This document shows, piece by piece, positions 7,500 through 13,604 of a stretch of 14,494 nt of DNA. Positions within the stretch are counted from its first letter, which is position 1. Each line of letters begins with the position of its first letter. Position numbers and translations under genes: made by a program. The notes under the pieces are model-generated. The model was given only the letters and a program-made list of their open reading frames with translations. It ran no database searches and was not told the DNA's origin. Source of the DNA: an uncultured Amylibacter sp. (GTDB lineage Bacteria > Pseudomonadota > Alphaproteobacteria > Rhodobacterales > Rhodobacteraceae); the NCBI GenBank assembly GCA_938001995.1, contig CALLAV010000195.1:1-14494 (forward strand), read 5' to 3'.

Positions 7500-7529
7500 C
7501 GCGTTTTGGTGAAAACTAAAACGCGTTTT
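7500..7529 (+). terminator. Rho-independent terminator of the glycine-rich gene
   Basis: CGCGTTTT at 7500-7507 pairs perfectly with AAAACGCG at 7518-7525 around a 10-base loop, followed directly by TTTTCTTATT. It lies 72 bp after the stop codon and before sseA, so it isolates the small gene from the sseA unit. Confidence 0.75.
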
Positions 7530-7601
7530 CTTATTGTAACTGCCCTTGAATATAAAACTCTGCGGGGATAATGCGGTCGTAACCCTTAACTGGTGGACCT
7601 T

Positions 7602-8453
7602 ATGTCTCGCTCTGATCCAAAAACTCTGGTTTCAACGGACTGGCTGGCTGACAATCTCGGCGCGGCTGATCTGCGTATCTTGGATGCGTCTTGGTATTTG
7701 CCAACGCAGGATCGCGACCCAAAAGCTGAATTTGATGCAGCGCATATTCCGGGTGCGCGGTTCTTTAACATCGATGATGTGTCTGACAGCAATTCTGATC
7801 TGCCACATATGGCGCCGCCCGTCGAAAAGTTCATGTCGCGGATGCGTGCGCTGGGCGTTGGCGATGGCCACCGAGTGGTGGTCTATGACGGGGCCGGACT
7901 GTTTTCTGCGGCGCGGGTGTGGTGGCTGTTCCGTCACATGGGCAATACGAATATTGCAGTGCTTGATGGGGGCCTGCCAAAGTGGGTTGCCGAAGGGCGG
8001 CACACGGAATCGACGCCGCCAACCATTCGCGACCGACACATGACGGCCATTCGCAACGCAGATTTGGTGCGCGACGTGACGCAAGTCGCCCTTGCCAGTA
8101 AGCTGAACCAAGCCGAGATTGTGGACGCCCGCGCAGCCGAACGGTTTCGCGGTGATGCACCTGAGCCGCGTCAGGGTTTGCGGGCTGGGCACATACCGAA
8201 TTCCAAAAACGTGCCGTTCACCACATTGCTGAACGACGATAAAACCATGAAGACTACCGCAGAATTGAAAGCGGTGTTTGAGTCCGCTGGCGTTGATTTG
8301 TCGCGACCGATCATCACGTCCTGCGGATCGGGCGTCACGGCGGCAGTGTTGTCCCTCGCGCTCGAAGTGATCGGGCATCGGGATCATTCGCTTTATGACG
8401 GGTCATGGACCGAATGGGGCAGTTATAGCGATTTAAAAGTGGAACAGGGTTAA
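7602..8453 (+). CDS. sseA: 3-mercaptopyruvate sulfurtransferase
   Basis: 283 residues with two rhodanese-like domains (about 10-140 and 165-280), only the second catalytic. The active-site loop is SCGSGVTA with Cys241; CGSGVTA is the 3-mercaptopyruvate sulfurtransferase signature, whereas thiosulfate sulfurtransferases have CRKGVTA. Other family marks are LDASWYLPTQDRDPKAEF, HIPGARFFNIDDV and YDGSWTEWG. It moves sulfur from 3-mercaptopyruvate to a thiophilic acceptor, releasing pyruvate. The ATG at 7602 is preferred over a GTG at 7593 because GGTGGA lies correctly before it. An aminotransferase follows after 22 bp, suggesting a two-step cysteine catabolic unit. Confidence 0.95.
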   Translation: MSRSDPKTLVSTDWLADNLGAADLRILDASWYLPTQDRDPKAEFDAAHIPGARFFNIDDVSDSNSDLPHMAPPVEKFMSRMRALGVGDGHRVVVYDGAGLFSAARVWWLFRHMGNTNIAVLDGGLPKWVAEGRHTESTPPTIRDRHMTAIRNADLVRDVTQVALASKLNQAEIVDARAAERFRGDAPEPRQGLRAGHIPNSKNVPFTTLLNDDKTMKTTAELKAVFESAGVDLSRPIITSCGSGVTAAVLSLALEVIGHRDHSLYDGSWTEWGSYSDLKVEQG

Positions 8454-8475
8454 GGCCCTAAAATAGGATAGACAG

Positions 8476-9660
8476 ATGCTTGAGAACCTCACGCAGCAAC
8501 CACCAGACAAAATCATCATGCTTTCGGGCATGTTCCGTGCAGATGAGCGGGACACGAAGATCGACCTTGGTGTCGGCGTTTACAAAGACGCGAACGGCAA
8601 CACGCCGATTATGCGGGCCGTGAAAAAGGCCGAGCAGTTGTTGTGGAATGAGGAAACAACCAAAAGCTATACTGCATTGGTTGGCGATGGTGCGTTTCAC
8701 AAGGTGATGGCTGATTTGGTTCTGGGTGACAGCGTGTCCTACGACCGTCTGGCCTTTGCCCATGCGCCAGGTGGCACGGGCGCTATTCGTCAGATTTTGG
8801 AACTGATCAAAGTGGCGAGCCCTGATGCAACCGTGTGGATGTCGAACCCAACGTGGCCAAACCACCCCGCGATGGTGAAGGGCGTGGGCATTCCGATGGA
8901 AACCTACGCTTACCTGAACATGGAAACGCGCACCGTTGATTTCGATGGGATGATGGGCGATCTGGCGAAGGTCAAATCGGGCGACATCGTGATCCTGCAC
9001 GGCTGTTGTCATAACCCAACAGGTGCGAATCTAAACCAGACGCAGTGGGGCAAAGTGGCCGATCTGCTGAACGAAAAAGGGGCTGTGCCGTTCATCGACA
9101 TCGCCTATCAAGGCTTTGGTGACGGGCTGGATGAAGACGCTTTTGGTGTCCGTCTGCTGGCGCAGAAATGTCCAGAGATGCTGATCTCTGCGTCCTGTTC
9201 CAAAAACTTTGGCATCTACCGCGAACGGTGCGGGTTGGTCATCACTGTGTCGAAAGATGCGGACAACACCGCGTTGGCGCAGGGGATGTTGTCGAGCCTG
9301 AACCGTTTGAATTTCTCTTTCCCACCTGATCACGGCGCGCGTTTGGTGACGATGGTTTTGTCTGATCCAGAGCTGCGGGCCGATTGGGAAGCGGAACTGG
9401 AAGAGGTGCGCACGGGCATGTTGGGCCTGCGCAAAATGCTGGCAGATGCGCTGCGGGCGGAAACGGGATCGGATCGTTATGGGTTCATCGCTGAACACCG
9501 TGGCATGTTTTCGCGGTTGGGTCTGAGCGAAGAGCAGGTGACGCAACTGCGCGAAGAGCACGCGATTTACATGATCGGGGACAGCCGTTTCAACGTGGCT
9601 GGCCTCAATGAAAAAGTTATCCCGATTTTGGCAAAAGCCATCGTCGCAGTTGGCGGCTGA
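8476..9660 (+). CDS. Class I aspartate/aromatic-amino-acid aminotransferase
   Basis: 394 residues, PLP-dependent fold type I, subgroup I-alpha like E. coli AspC and TyrB. Visible residues are CCHNPTG with Asn180, the ring-nitrogen Asp208 in FIDIAYQGFGDG, Tyr211, the PLP-binding Lys243 in SASCSKNFGIYRERCG, phosphate-binding Arg251, Arg277 in LNRLNFSFPPDHGA aligning with the Arg that binds the substrate side-chain carboxylate, and Arg371 in DSRFNVAGL for the alpha-carboxylate. Such enzymes transaminate aspartate and often Phe/Tyr with 2-oxoglutarate, and known AspC members also accept cysteine. The position 22 bp behind sseA suggests production of 3-mercaptopyruvate for that enzyme (inference). 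A modest AGGATA precedes the ATG. Whether aspartate or aromatic substrates dominate cannot be read from sequence. Confidence 0.94.
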   Translation: MLENLTQQPPDKIIMLSGMFRADERDTKIDLGVGVYKDANGNTPIMRAVKKAEQLLWNEETTKSYTALVGDGAFHKVMADLVLGDSVSYDRLAFAHAPGGTGAIRQILELIKVASPDATVWMSNPTWPNHPAMVKGVGIPMETYAYLNMETRTVDFDGMMGDLAKVKSGDIVILHGCCHNPTGANLNQTQWGKVADLLNEKGAVPFIDIAYQGFGDGLDEDAFGVRLLAQKCPEMLISASCSKNFGIYRERCGLVITVSKDADNTALAQGMLSSLNRLNFSFPPDHGARLVTMVLSDPELRADWEAELEEVRTGMLGLRKMLADALRAETGSDRYGFIAEHRGMFSRLGLSEEQVTQLREEHAIYMIGDSRFNVAGLNEKVIPILAKAIVAVGG

Positions 9661-10266
9661 TCAAGCGCTGAATACCGTTTCTAAGACCGCGCAGGCCATG
9701 TCTGCGCGGTCTTTGCAGTTCTGGGGTGTGGGTTCAGGAATAACACCAATGACGCGCTGGATTTGCATGTCACCGATTAACAGCGCGATGTAGATTTTGC
9801 TGATTTCTTGCGCTGTGCCACCCTTTAGCAAGCCGCGTTTCAATCCGCCTTCAATCAGTTGCCCAATCAGGGGAGCGACACTGTCTTTGCCCCCTTCGGC
9901 GATGGCTTTGCCCAGTGTTTGCGTGTGATATACATCGCCAGCAGCGGCGCGATTGAGCGCGACCGCTTTGCGGCTGGTAACGAGCGCGATCAACTTTGGA
10001 CCCAACGCGCGAAGCTGTTGGATCGTGTCGCCGTCCGCTTCGATCGACTGTTCCAACTGCTCCTTCACATCTTTTGCATTCGCAGCAACAAGGCTCGCGA
10101 AGAGAGCCTGTTTATTTCCGTACCAGCGGTACAATGTTTCATTCGAGCAGCCAGCCTTTTTGGCCACAGCGAGCATTGAGGTGCCTTTGTACCCCTTGTC
10201 TTGCAGTACGGCATAAGCCGCGTCTTCGATCCGTTCGCGGCGGTCTTTTTGGGTTTGGGTTTCCAA
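9661..10266 (-). CDS. TetR/AcrR family transcriptional regulator
   Basis: 201 residues. The N-terminal DNA-binding domain is typical TetR: RIEDAAYAVLQDKGYKGTSM, then the helix-turn-helix VAKKAGCSNETLYRWYGNKQALF (about residues 33-56) ending in the W/FxNKxxL motif. The C-terminal domain (60-201) is the variable ligand-binding and dimerisation half and resembles the TetR_C AefR-like group loosely. The start is a TTG at 10266: AGGAG lies eight bases upstream and the frame has no better start. It is divergent from a DUF1772 membrane protein and two matching 16-bp inverted repeats lie between them, so it very likely represses that gene and itself. Its stop codon directly abuts the stop of the convergent aminotransferase (TGATCA). 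The inducer is unknown. Confidence 0.95.
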   Translation of the reverse strand: METQTQKDRRERIEDAAYAVLQDKGYKGTSMLAVAKKAGCSNETLYRWYGNKQALFASLVAANAKDVKEQLEQSIEADGDTIQQLRALGPKLIALVTSRKAVALNRAAAGDVYHTQTLGKAIAEGGKDSVAPLIGQLIEGGLKRGLLKGGTAQEISKIYIALLIGDMQIQRVIGVIPEPTPQNCKDRADMACAVLETVFSA

Positions 10267-10292
10267 GGCACTGTCTCCTGCTTGACTCGCAT

Positions 10293-10308
10293 CGTATAGA
10301 AGTGTACG
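10293..10308. promoter_or_regulatory. TetR operator copy 1
   Basis: CGTATAGAAGTGTACG. The outer six bases form an inverted repeat, CGTATA against the complement of TGTACG (CGTACA), five of six matching. It shares 14 of 16 bases with copy 2, starting 28 bp further on. A TTGACT at 10282-10287 just upstream could be a -35 element of the rightward promoter, which this site would then block. Confidence 0.7.
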
Positions 10309-10320
10309 AAAATCACAATC

Positions 10321-10336
10321 CGTATAGATTTGTACG
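10321..10336. promoter_or_regulatory. TetR operator copy 2
   Basis: CGTATAGATTTGTACG, the same imperfect inverted repeat as copy 1 with only the two central bases changed (AG to TT). It ends 17 bp before the DUF1772 start codon, where bound repressor would cover the promoter or early transcribed region. A 28-bp centre distance is compatible with two repressor dimers bound nearby. Confidence 0.7.
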
Positions 10337-10353
10337 ATTTTGGGAGATGATCG

Positions 10354-10863
10354 ATGAAGATGATTGCAGAAGCGATGACCTTGGGGGCGCTTATTTTAAT
10401 GGGAACAATGGCGGGTTTCTTTTTCGCCTTTTCGAACACGGTTATGCCTGGGTTCGAGATAGTAAACTCTGTTTCTGCGATTGAGGGCATGCAGGGCTTC
10501 AATTTGGTTGTGCGCAATCCTGTGTTTTTTGTGACGTTTTTTCTGACACCCGTCATTGCCATTATCGCGGCTGTTGCGGCGTTTTTGGGAAATCGCAGAA
10601 AAGCAGCAGTTTGTGCGGGCGCGGGCGCGGTGATTTATATCGGGGGAGCATTTCTTGTAACGGTCGTTCATCATATTCCGCTTAATGAAACACTTGGTGC
10701 TTTGGACGCGCGCGCACTGGATGGACGCGCGGCGGAGACTTGGATGACATATTCGAACAACTGGACGCCAATGAACACGGTGCGCGCCATTGCCTGTGCT
10801 GTGGCAATGACTCCGCTGACCTATGGTATCGTGTTTCTAAGGGATCAAGAGACCATTGCCTGA
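10354..10863 (+). CDS. DUF1772 (anthrone oxygenase-like) membrane protein
   Basis: 169 residues with four hydrophobic segments (about 8-30, 55-78, 84-104 and 144-163). Between the third and fourth lies the family pattern: VVHHIPLNETL at about 104-114 and WMTYSNNWTPMNTVR at about 130-144. These identify the DUF1772/anthrone oxygenase-like integral membrane family, whose bacterial members are mostly uncharacterised. GGGAGA precedes the ATG at proper spacing. The gene is divergent from a TetR regulator with two operators between them, so expression is probably induced by a small molecule. Its 3' end overlaps the end of the convergent DUF2268 gene by 19 bp. Fungal relatives act on aromatic polyketides; that activity should not be assumed here. 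Confidence 0.85.
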   Translation: MKMIAEAMTLGALILMGTMAGFFFAFSNTVMPGFEIVNSVSAIEGMQGFNLVVRNPVFFVTFFLTPVIAIIAAVAAFLGNRRKAAVCAGAGAVIYIGGAFLVTVVHHIPLNETLGALDARALDGRAAETWMTYSNNWTPMNTVRAIACAVAMTPLTYGIVFLRDQETIA

Positions 10864-11546
10864 ACGGGTACGGCATTCAGCACTTTTGGTGCGGGCACGC
10901 TGATCAAACGTTCAGGGGTTAAGTCTACACCGCTGAGCAACCAGTTTTCCACGATCTTTGTGCCCATCGTATAGCCGAGCCAACGGGGTTTATCGCCAGC
11001 ACCCGAAAACCATTCGCCGTGATCGAATTTCGTGTTCATCATACCACGCTGATCAGGCCACATGCTGCTGAGGATCCCGTCCGACACGGCATTGTCCCAC
11101 GGTTCGGGCGCACTGTCGCAGACAAGTCGAACGAACTGTGCCGCCAATCCTTCGCTGACCATCGCGCCGCCGAGCGTGAAGCCATACCCTGGGCCTGCCG
11201 CGCGCATGGCGCGGTGTGATGTGTTCACCATCTGGCGCGCGATCAGGCCGTTTGTCAGAGTATCGGAAAAATTCTCGTTATACGGGTCAAACACCAGCGT
11301 CGCCAAATTTGGCCGCGCGATATCCGTGCGCATGCCTGTTTCGGGCGTGACGTTTTCATTGCCCCGTTCAATCAGGATGTCCATTGACGTGGGCTGCACA
11401 AACGGCTTCATCATGCGGTAGGCGTCGTTCACCTGTGCGGTGATACGATCGCGCCATGCGCTTAGGTCGCCTGTGGCGTCCAGCCAATGTAGTGTCCAAT
11501 GTGGCAATTCGGCCCTCGTAAGACGTGTCTTTGTTGGGTGCATCAT
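10845..11546 (-). CDS. DUF2268-like putative Zn-protease homologue, active site degenerate
   Basis: 233 residues from ATG at 11546. WTLHWLDATGDLSAWRD at the start and GPGYGFTLGGAMVSEGLAAQFV in the middle identify the DUF2268 predicted Zn-dependent protease family. In members I remember, an HExxH helix (of the form HELHH) sits just before GPGYG. Here that position reads NTSHR (11211-11225), so the catalytic Glu and both HExxH histidines are missing, while the downstream Glu in VSEGLA is kept. The protein may therefore be a pseudoenzyme. No frameshift or stop is visible. The start is uncertain: the frame stays open to a GTG at 11627, which has poor spacing from its purines, and the ATG codons at 11546 and 11543 have weak ribosome-binding sites. 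It overlaps the DUF1772 gene end by 19 bp. Confidence 0.75.
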   Translation of the reverse strand: MMHPTKTRLTRAELPHWTLHWLDATGDLSAWRDRITAQVNDAYRMMKPFVQPTSMDILIERGNENVTPETGMRTDIARPNLATLVFDPYNENFSDTLTNGLIARQMVNTSHRAMRAAGPGYGFTLGGAMVSEGLAAQFVRLVCDSAPEPWDNAVSDGILSSMWPDQRGMMNTKFDHGEWFSGAGDKPRWLGYTMGTKIVENWLLSGVDLTPERLISVPAPKVLNAVPVQAMVS

Positions 11547-11715
11547 ACGGGCAAGGGCGATTCTGCCAAGACTGTGATGCAATAACCTCAGCGCCCGTTT
11601 CCCCCATGCAACAATTTTGCGCTGCACCCTTGCTATCGCGCGGTTCGCAGGCTATCCCGCGCCAGCTTCATCCGAAGCAAAAGTGTCCGCTACCTTTTCA
11701 AAACGGAGTAATGAA
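11547..11715. promoter_or_regulatory. Divergent region between DUF2268 and queuosine transporter genes
   Basis: 169 bp between chosen starts. The only firm element is ACGGAG at 11703-11708, the ribosome-binding site of the plus-strand gene. Both frames (minus from 11627, plus from 11617) read open through part of the region, so its true non-coding length depends on the unsettled DUF2268 start. No clear -35/-10 or inverted repeat was found. Confidence 0.35.
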
Positions 11716-12345
11716 ATGTCTCGTGGTATTCTGATTGGCGTGCTCGCCATGGCGGCGGTTGTCGTCGCGTCTAACATTCTGGTGCAATTCCTGTTCGGCA
11801 ATTGGCTGACGTGGGGCGCGTTCACCTATCCTATTGCTTTCTTGGTCACCGATATCATGAACCGCGTTTACGGCGCACCCGCTGCGCGTAAGGTTGTGTT
11901 TGCAGGTTTCGTGGTTGGCATCATCTGTTCACTAATCGGCACACAGATTGTAGGCGAGTTTGGCCCACTGGTTACACTGCGTATTGCGCTTGGGTCTGGT
12001 ATTGCCTTCCTTACTGCGCAATTGGTGGATGTGTTCATCTTTAACCGTTTGCGCGAAGGGGCGTGGTGGCGTGCGCCCTTAGCGTCCACTTTGATCGGGT
12101 CTTCGCTGGATACGGCTATCTTTTTCACCTTGGCGTTTTCTGCCAGCTTTGTGTTTTTGGAGCCGATGAATGATGTCAGCTGGGCGTGGGAAGTGCTGCC
12201 AATCCTTGGCGTTGGGGCAGAGGCACCGCTGTGGGTCAGCCTTGCTGTGGCCGACTGGTTGGTGAAATTGTCGCTGGCTATGATTGCCCTGATCCCCTTC
12301 CGTGTGCTGGTGGCATCGCTGTCGTCAAAGGCGCAGGCTGCTTAA
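11716..12345 (+). CDS. yhhQ: Queuosine precursor transporter, YhhQ family
   Basis: 209 residues and strongly hydrophobic with about six membrane segments. The motif GAFTYPIAFLVTDIMNRVYG (residues 35-54) followed by APAARKVVFAGF is characteristic of the YhhQ/QPTR family that imports preQ0/preQ1 for queuosine at tRNA position 34. Later family-like segments are the substrate-side RLREGAWWRAPLASTLIGSSLDTAIFF and the final WLVKLSLAMIALIPFRV. The ATG at 11716 is preferred over an earlier in-frame start because GGAG lies seven bases upstream and the first membrane helix starts directly. No queuosine biosynthesis gene is in the window, consistent with either salvage or unlinked synthesis genes. A 14-bp hairpin lies 28 bases after the stop. 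Confidence 0.92.
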   Translation: MSRGILIGVLAMAAVVVASNILVQFLFGNWLTWGAFTYPIAFLVTDIMNRVYGAPAARKVVFAGFVVGIICSLIGTQIVGEFGPLVTLRIALGSGIAFLTAQLVDVFIFNRLREGAWWRAPLASTLIGSSLDTAIFFTLAFSASFVFLEPMNDVSWAWEVLPILGVGAEAPLWVSLAVADWLVKLSLAMIALIPFRVLVASLSSKAQAA

Positions 12346-12373
12346 TCCTTCAGCACGTTAACCACAAAATATG

Positions 12374-12407
12374 GTGGAAAATGCAAAAAGTTCTTTGCGT
12401 TTTCCAC
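12374..12407. repeat. Inverted repeat, 14-bp stem and 6-base loop
   Basis: The arms GTGGAAAATGCAAA (12374-12387) and TTTGCGTTTTCCAC (12394-12407) are complementary throughout, with one T-G pair that remains a wobble in RNA; the loop is AAGTTC. No T-run follows, so it is not a standard intrinsic terminator. The arm ends read TTTTCCACA and TTTTCCACC on opposite strands, close to the DnaA-box consensus, which may be coincidence. Confidence 0.65.
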
Positions 12408-12474
12408 AAGTCGTGGCACGATTCTGGTGTGGGATGATCTGTCCCGCGGTGAAACAACAGAAAAGGAGGTGCCC

Positions 12475-12531
12475 ATGATTATTGAGAAACCGGAGCAGTC
12501 GGTAAAGGTTACACGCGAGGTGGGTTTCTAG
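12475..12531 (+). CDS. Candidate 18-residue micropeptide ORF
   Basis: ATG to TAG encoding MIIEKPEQSVKVTREVGF. The unusual point is the ribosome-binding site: AAAAGGAGGT ends at 12470, four bases before the ATG, and is a stronger match to the 16S tail than those of most genes in this window. The peptide is charged and has no signal peptide or membrane segment. No run of a single amino acid suggests an attenuation leader, and no plus-strand gene follows that it could control, since the next gene is on the opposite strand. A CCACCTCC segment further down can pair with the Shine-Dalgarno. The strong start signal plus terminator makes translation plausible, but coding is unproven; I do not recognise the peptide. 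Confidence 0.4.
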   Translation: MIIEKPEQSVKVTREVGF

Positions 12532-12605
12532 GGGGCAGCCCTTCTAGTCACACACTTGGCGTCTTGATCAATCTCTGATCTTGCTAGCCACCTCCAAATC
12601 TCGAG

Positions 12606-12635
12606 AAGAGCCTCTGCGTCCGCGCGGAGGCTCTT
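12606..12635. terminator. Stem-loop terminator downstream of tiny ORF
   Basis: AAGAGCCTC (12606-12614) pairs perfectly with GAGGCTCTT (12627-12635) around a 12-base GC-rich loop. On the plus strand it is followed by TCCATTT, a weak T-tract, and on the minus strand by CTCGAGATTT. It fits termination of the short plus-strand unit best, and may also stop the ECF sigma transcript arriving from the right. Confidence 0.6.
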
Positions 12636-12656
12636 TCCATTTAAATCTGGTTGAAA

Positions 12657-13121
12657 TCAAATCAGTTCCCGCAGCTTAGACCGTGCGCGGCTGATGCGCG
12701 ACATGACTGTGCCGATGGGCAGGTCCAAGCGATCCGCCATGTCTGAATAGGACATCCCAACGTTCACACGCAGCCGCATGACGGTACGGTAGTCTTCGGG
12801 CAATCGTCCAATAGCAGCGAGCGTTTCTGTGCAGGCCAGATCGGCAAAAGCATCACCGTTCATGTCAGCGGGTTCGTGATCTTCAATCGGCAGCATAGAC
12901 GGGGCGCGGCCCTTTTTGCGGGTCTGATCCAGAAACAGATTGCGCAACGTGGTCGCCATATAGGCACGCGGATTGGCCACGTCTGACAAACACGTGTCAC
13001 GACTGAGGATATGCAGGACAACGTCTTGGACCAAATCTTCGGCCTGTTCGCGGTCGCGCGTCAGGTGGTGGGCATAGACAAGCAGGTCTTCTAGGTGGTC
13101 GAACAGTTTATCGCGGTTCAT
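12657..13121 (-). CDS. ECF-type RNA polymerase sigma factor
   Basis: 154 residues, with only sigma regions 2 and 4. Region 2 (about 5-70) includes LTRDREQAEDLVQDVVLHIL and the -10-recognition helix PRAYMATTLRNLFLDQTRKK. Region 4 (about 98-152) includes RLPEDYRTVMRLRVNVGMSYSDMADRLDLPIGTVMSRISRARSKLRELI-type sequence, with the helix-turn-helix binding the -35 element. GGAG lies eight bases before the ATG. ECF factors are normally held by an anti-sigma protein encoded next to them; none is found on either side, since the neighbours are the gene-poor stretch and a divergent EF-hand protein. A regulator could be encoded elsewhere, or control could be transcriptional. A GGAAT 17-TCTGA-like arrangement on the minus strand near 13188-13213 could be an autoregulated promoter. 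Confidence 0.93.
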   Translation of the reverse strand: MNRDKLFDHLEDLLVYAHHLTRDREQAEDLVQDVVLHILSRDTCLSDVANPRAYMATTLRNLFLDQTRKKGRAPSMLPIEDHEPADMNGDAFADLACTETLAAIGRLPEDYRTVMRLRVNVGMSYSDMADRLDLPIGTVMSRISRARSKLRELI

Positions 13122-13265
13122 TGGTTGGCTCCGAGTGTGAAGGGGGATTGCCGTGATGATAGGGGCGGTTGGCCCCGATGCGTTAGGTCAGAACCCGCCC
13201 ACAGCCGAATTCCGCTGGCTCAACCCACGGTTCGTGGCAGGTTTACGCCGCTTAAAATGACGCTT

Positions 13266-13291
13266 GGAATATCACCCCCTGTTTTTTCGTC
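13266..13291 (+). promoter_or_regulatory. Candidate ECF-type promoter of the EF-hand gene
   Basis: GGAAT at 13266-13270, a 17-base spacer, and CGTC at 13288-13291. Many alphaproteobacterial ECF promoters have GGAAC or GGAAT, 16-17 bases, then CGTT or CGTC. It lies about 60 bases before the EF-hand start codon and would give a leader of about 50 bases. The assignment rests on consensus memory and on the divergent ECF gene next door. Confidence 0.4.
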
Positions 13292-13349
13292 CTTAAGGTC
13301 AGAGGGCGCAATCTGCGTTCCTCGTTCACAACACGAACAGGAGTTTTCT

Positions 13350-13592
13350 ATGCGTAAATTGGTAATGACACTCGTCGCAGTCGGTGCAACCGCGTCTTTT
13401 GCAACAGCGAAAGAAATGTCCGAAATGGATGTAAACGCGGACGGCGTACTGAGCGTTGAGGAGTTTGCAGCGGGCCATTCAGACGTAGACCCCGCCGTAT
13501 TTGCCGCGATTGATGGCAACGAAGATGGGCTGATTGATCCCGCTGAATACGAAGCAGCCACAGCCGAAGGTGGTGTGTTGGCGGACAGCTAA
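13350..13592 (+). CDS. Exported EF-hand calcium-binding small protein
   Basis: 80 residues. A signal peptide (MRKLVMTLVAVGATASFATA, cleavage after residue 20) leaves a 60-residue mature acidic protein. Two canonical EF-hand loops are present: D27-V-N-A-D-G-V-L-S-V-E-E38 and D55-G-N-E-D-G-L-I-D-P-A-E66, both with all calcium-coordinating positions occupied and the invariant Gly at position 6 and Glu at position 12. It is thus a minimal periplasmic calcium-binding pair of EF-hands. The ATG at 13350 has AGGAG just upstream, whereas the open frame to its left is non-coding leader. It is divergent from an ECF sigma gene with 228 bp between, and a candidate ECF promoter lies in front. A strong terminator follows the stop. 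Its partner is unknown. Confidence 0.88.
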   Translation: MRKLVMTLVAVGATASFATAKEMSEMDVNADGVLSVEEFAAGHSDVDPAVFAAIDGNEDGLIDPAEYEAATAEGGVLADS

Positions 13593-13604
13593 CCCTCCCA
13601 AGAT

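Larger units (their letters stand above)
12346..12656. other. 311-bp stretch without a conventional gene: hairpin, tiny ORF and terminator
   Basis: This interval lies between yhhQ and the convergent ECF sigma gene. In order it holds a 14-bp hairpin (12374-12407), a short GGGA/TCCC hairpin (12431-12445), a near-consensus Shine-Dalgarno with an 18-codon ORF (12475-12531), a CCACCTCC anti-Shine-Dalgarno-like tract (12588-12595), and a 9-bp stem terminator (12606-12635). The order suggests a separate short transcript of roughly 200 bases on the plus strand, either an mRNA for a micropeptide or a small RNA. No known RNA family was recognised. Confidence 0.45.

Noticed and set aside
7632..8387. 251-codon open frame antisense to sseA
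   Set aside because: Low-complexity His/Arg-rich translation opposite a gene with clear catalytic motifs; no start signal.
9031..9561. 176-codon open frame antisense to the aminotransferase
   Set aside because: Shadow frame opposite conserved PLP-enzyme residues, with Gln/His/Arg-rich composition.
11368..11607. 79-codon minus-strand frame beginning MGETGAEV, overlapping the DUF2268 start region in another frame
   Set aside because: The first 30 codons look protein-like, but the rest is Arg/His-rich and overlaps the recognisable DUF2268 coding sequence. A frameshift at the DUF2268 start was considered but cannot be supported without homologues.
12362..12377. CCACAAAATATGGTGG as an NrdR-type box
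   Set aside because: It loosely resembles NrdR sites, but no ribonucleotide reductase gene is adjacent and only four outer base pairs are symmetric.
12374..12410. DnaA-box-like TTTTCCACA as a sign of a replication origin
   Set aside because: Only two approximate boxes, no cluster, no AT-rich unwinding element, and no origin-associated genes nearby.
12475..12656. Transcription attenuator leader controlling a downstream gene
   Set aside because: The peptide has no run of a regulatory amino acid and the next gene lies on the opposite strand.
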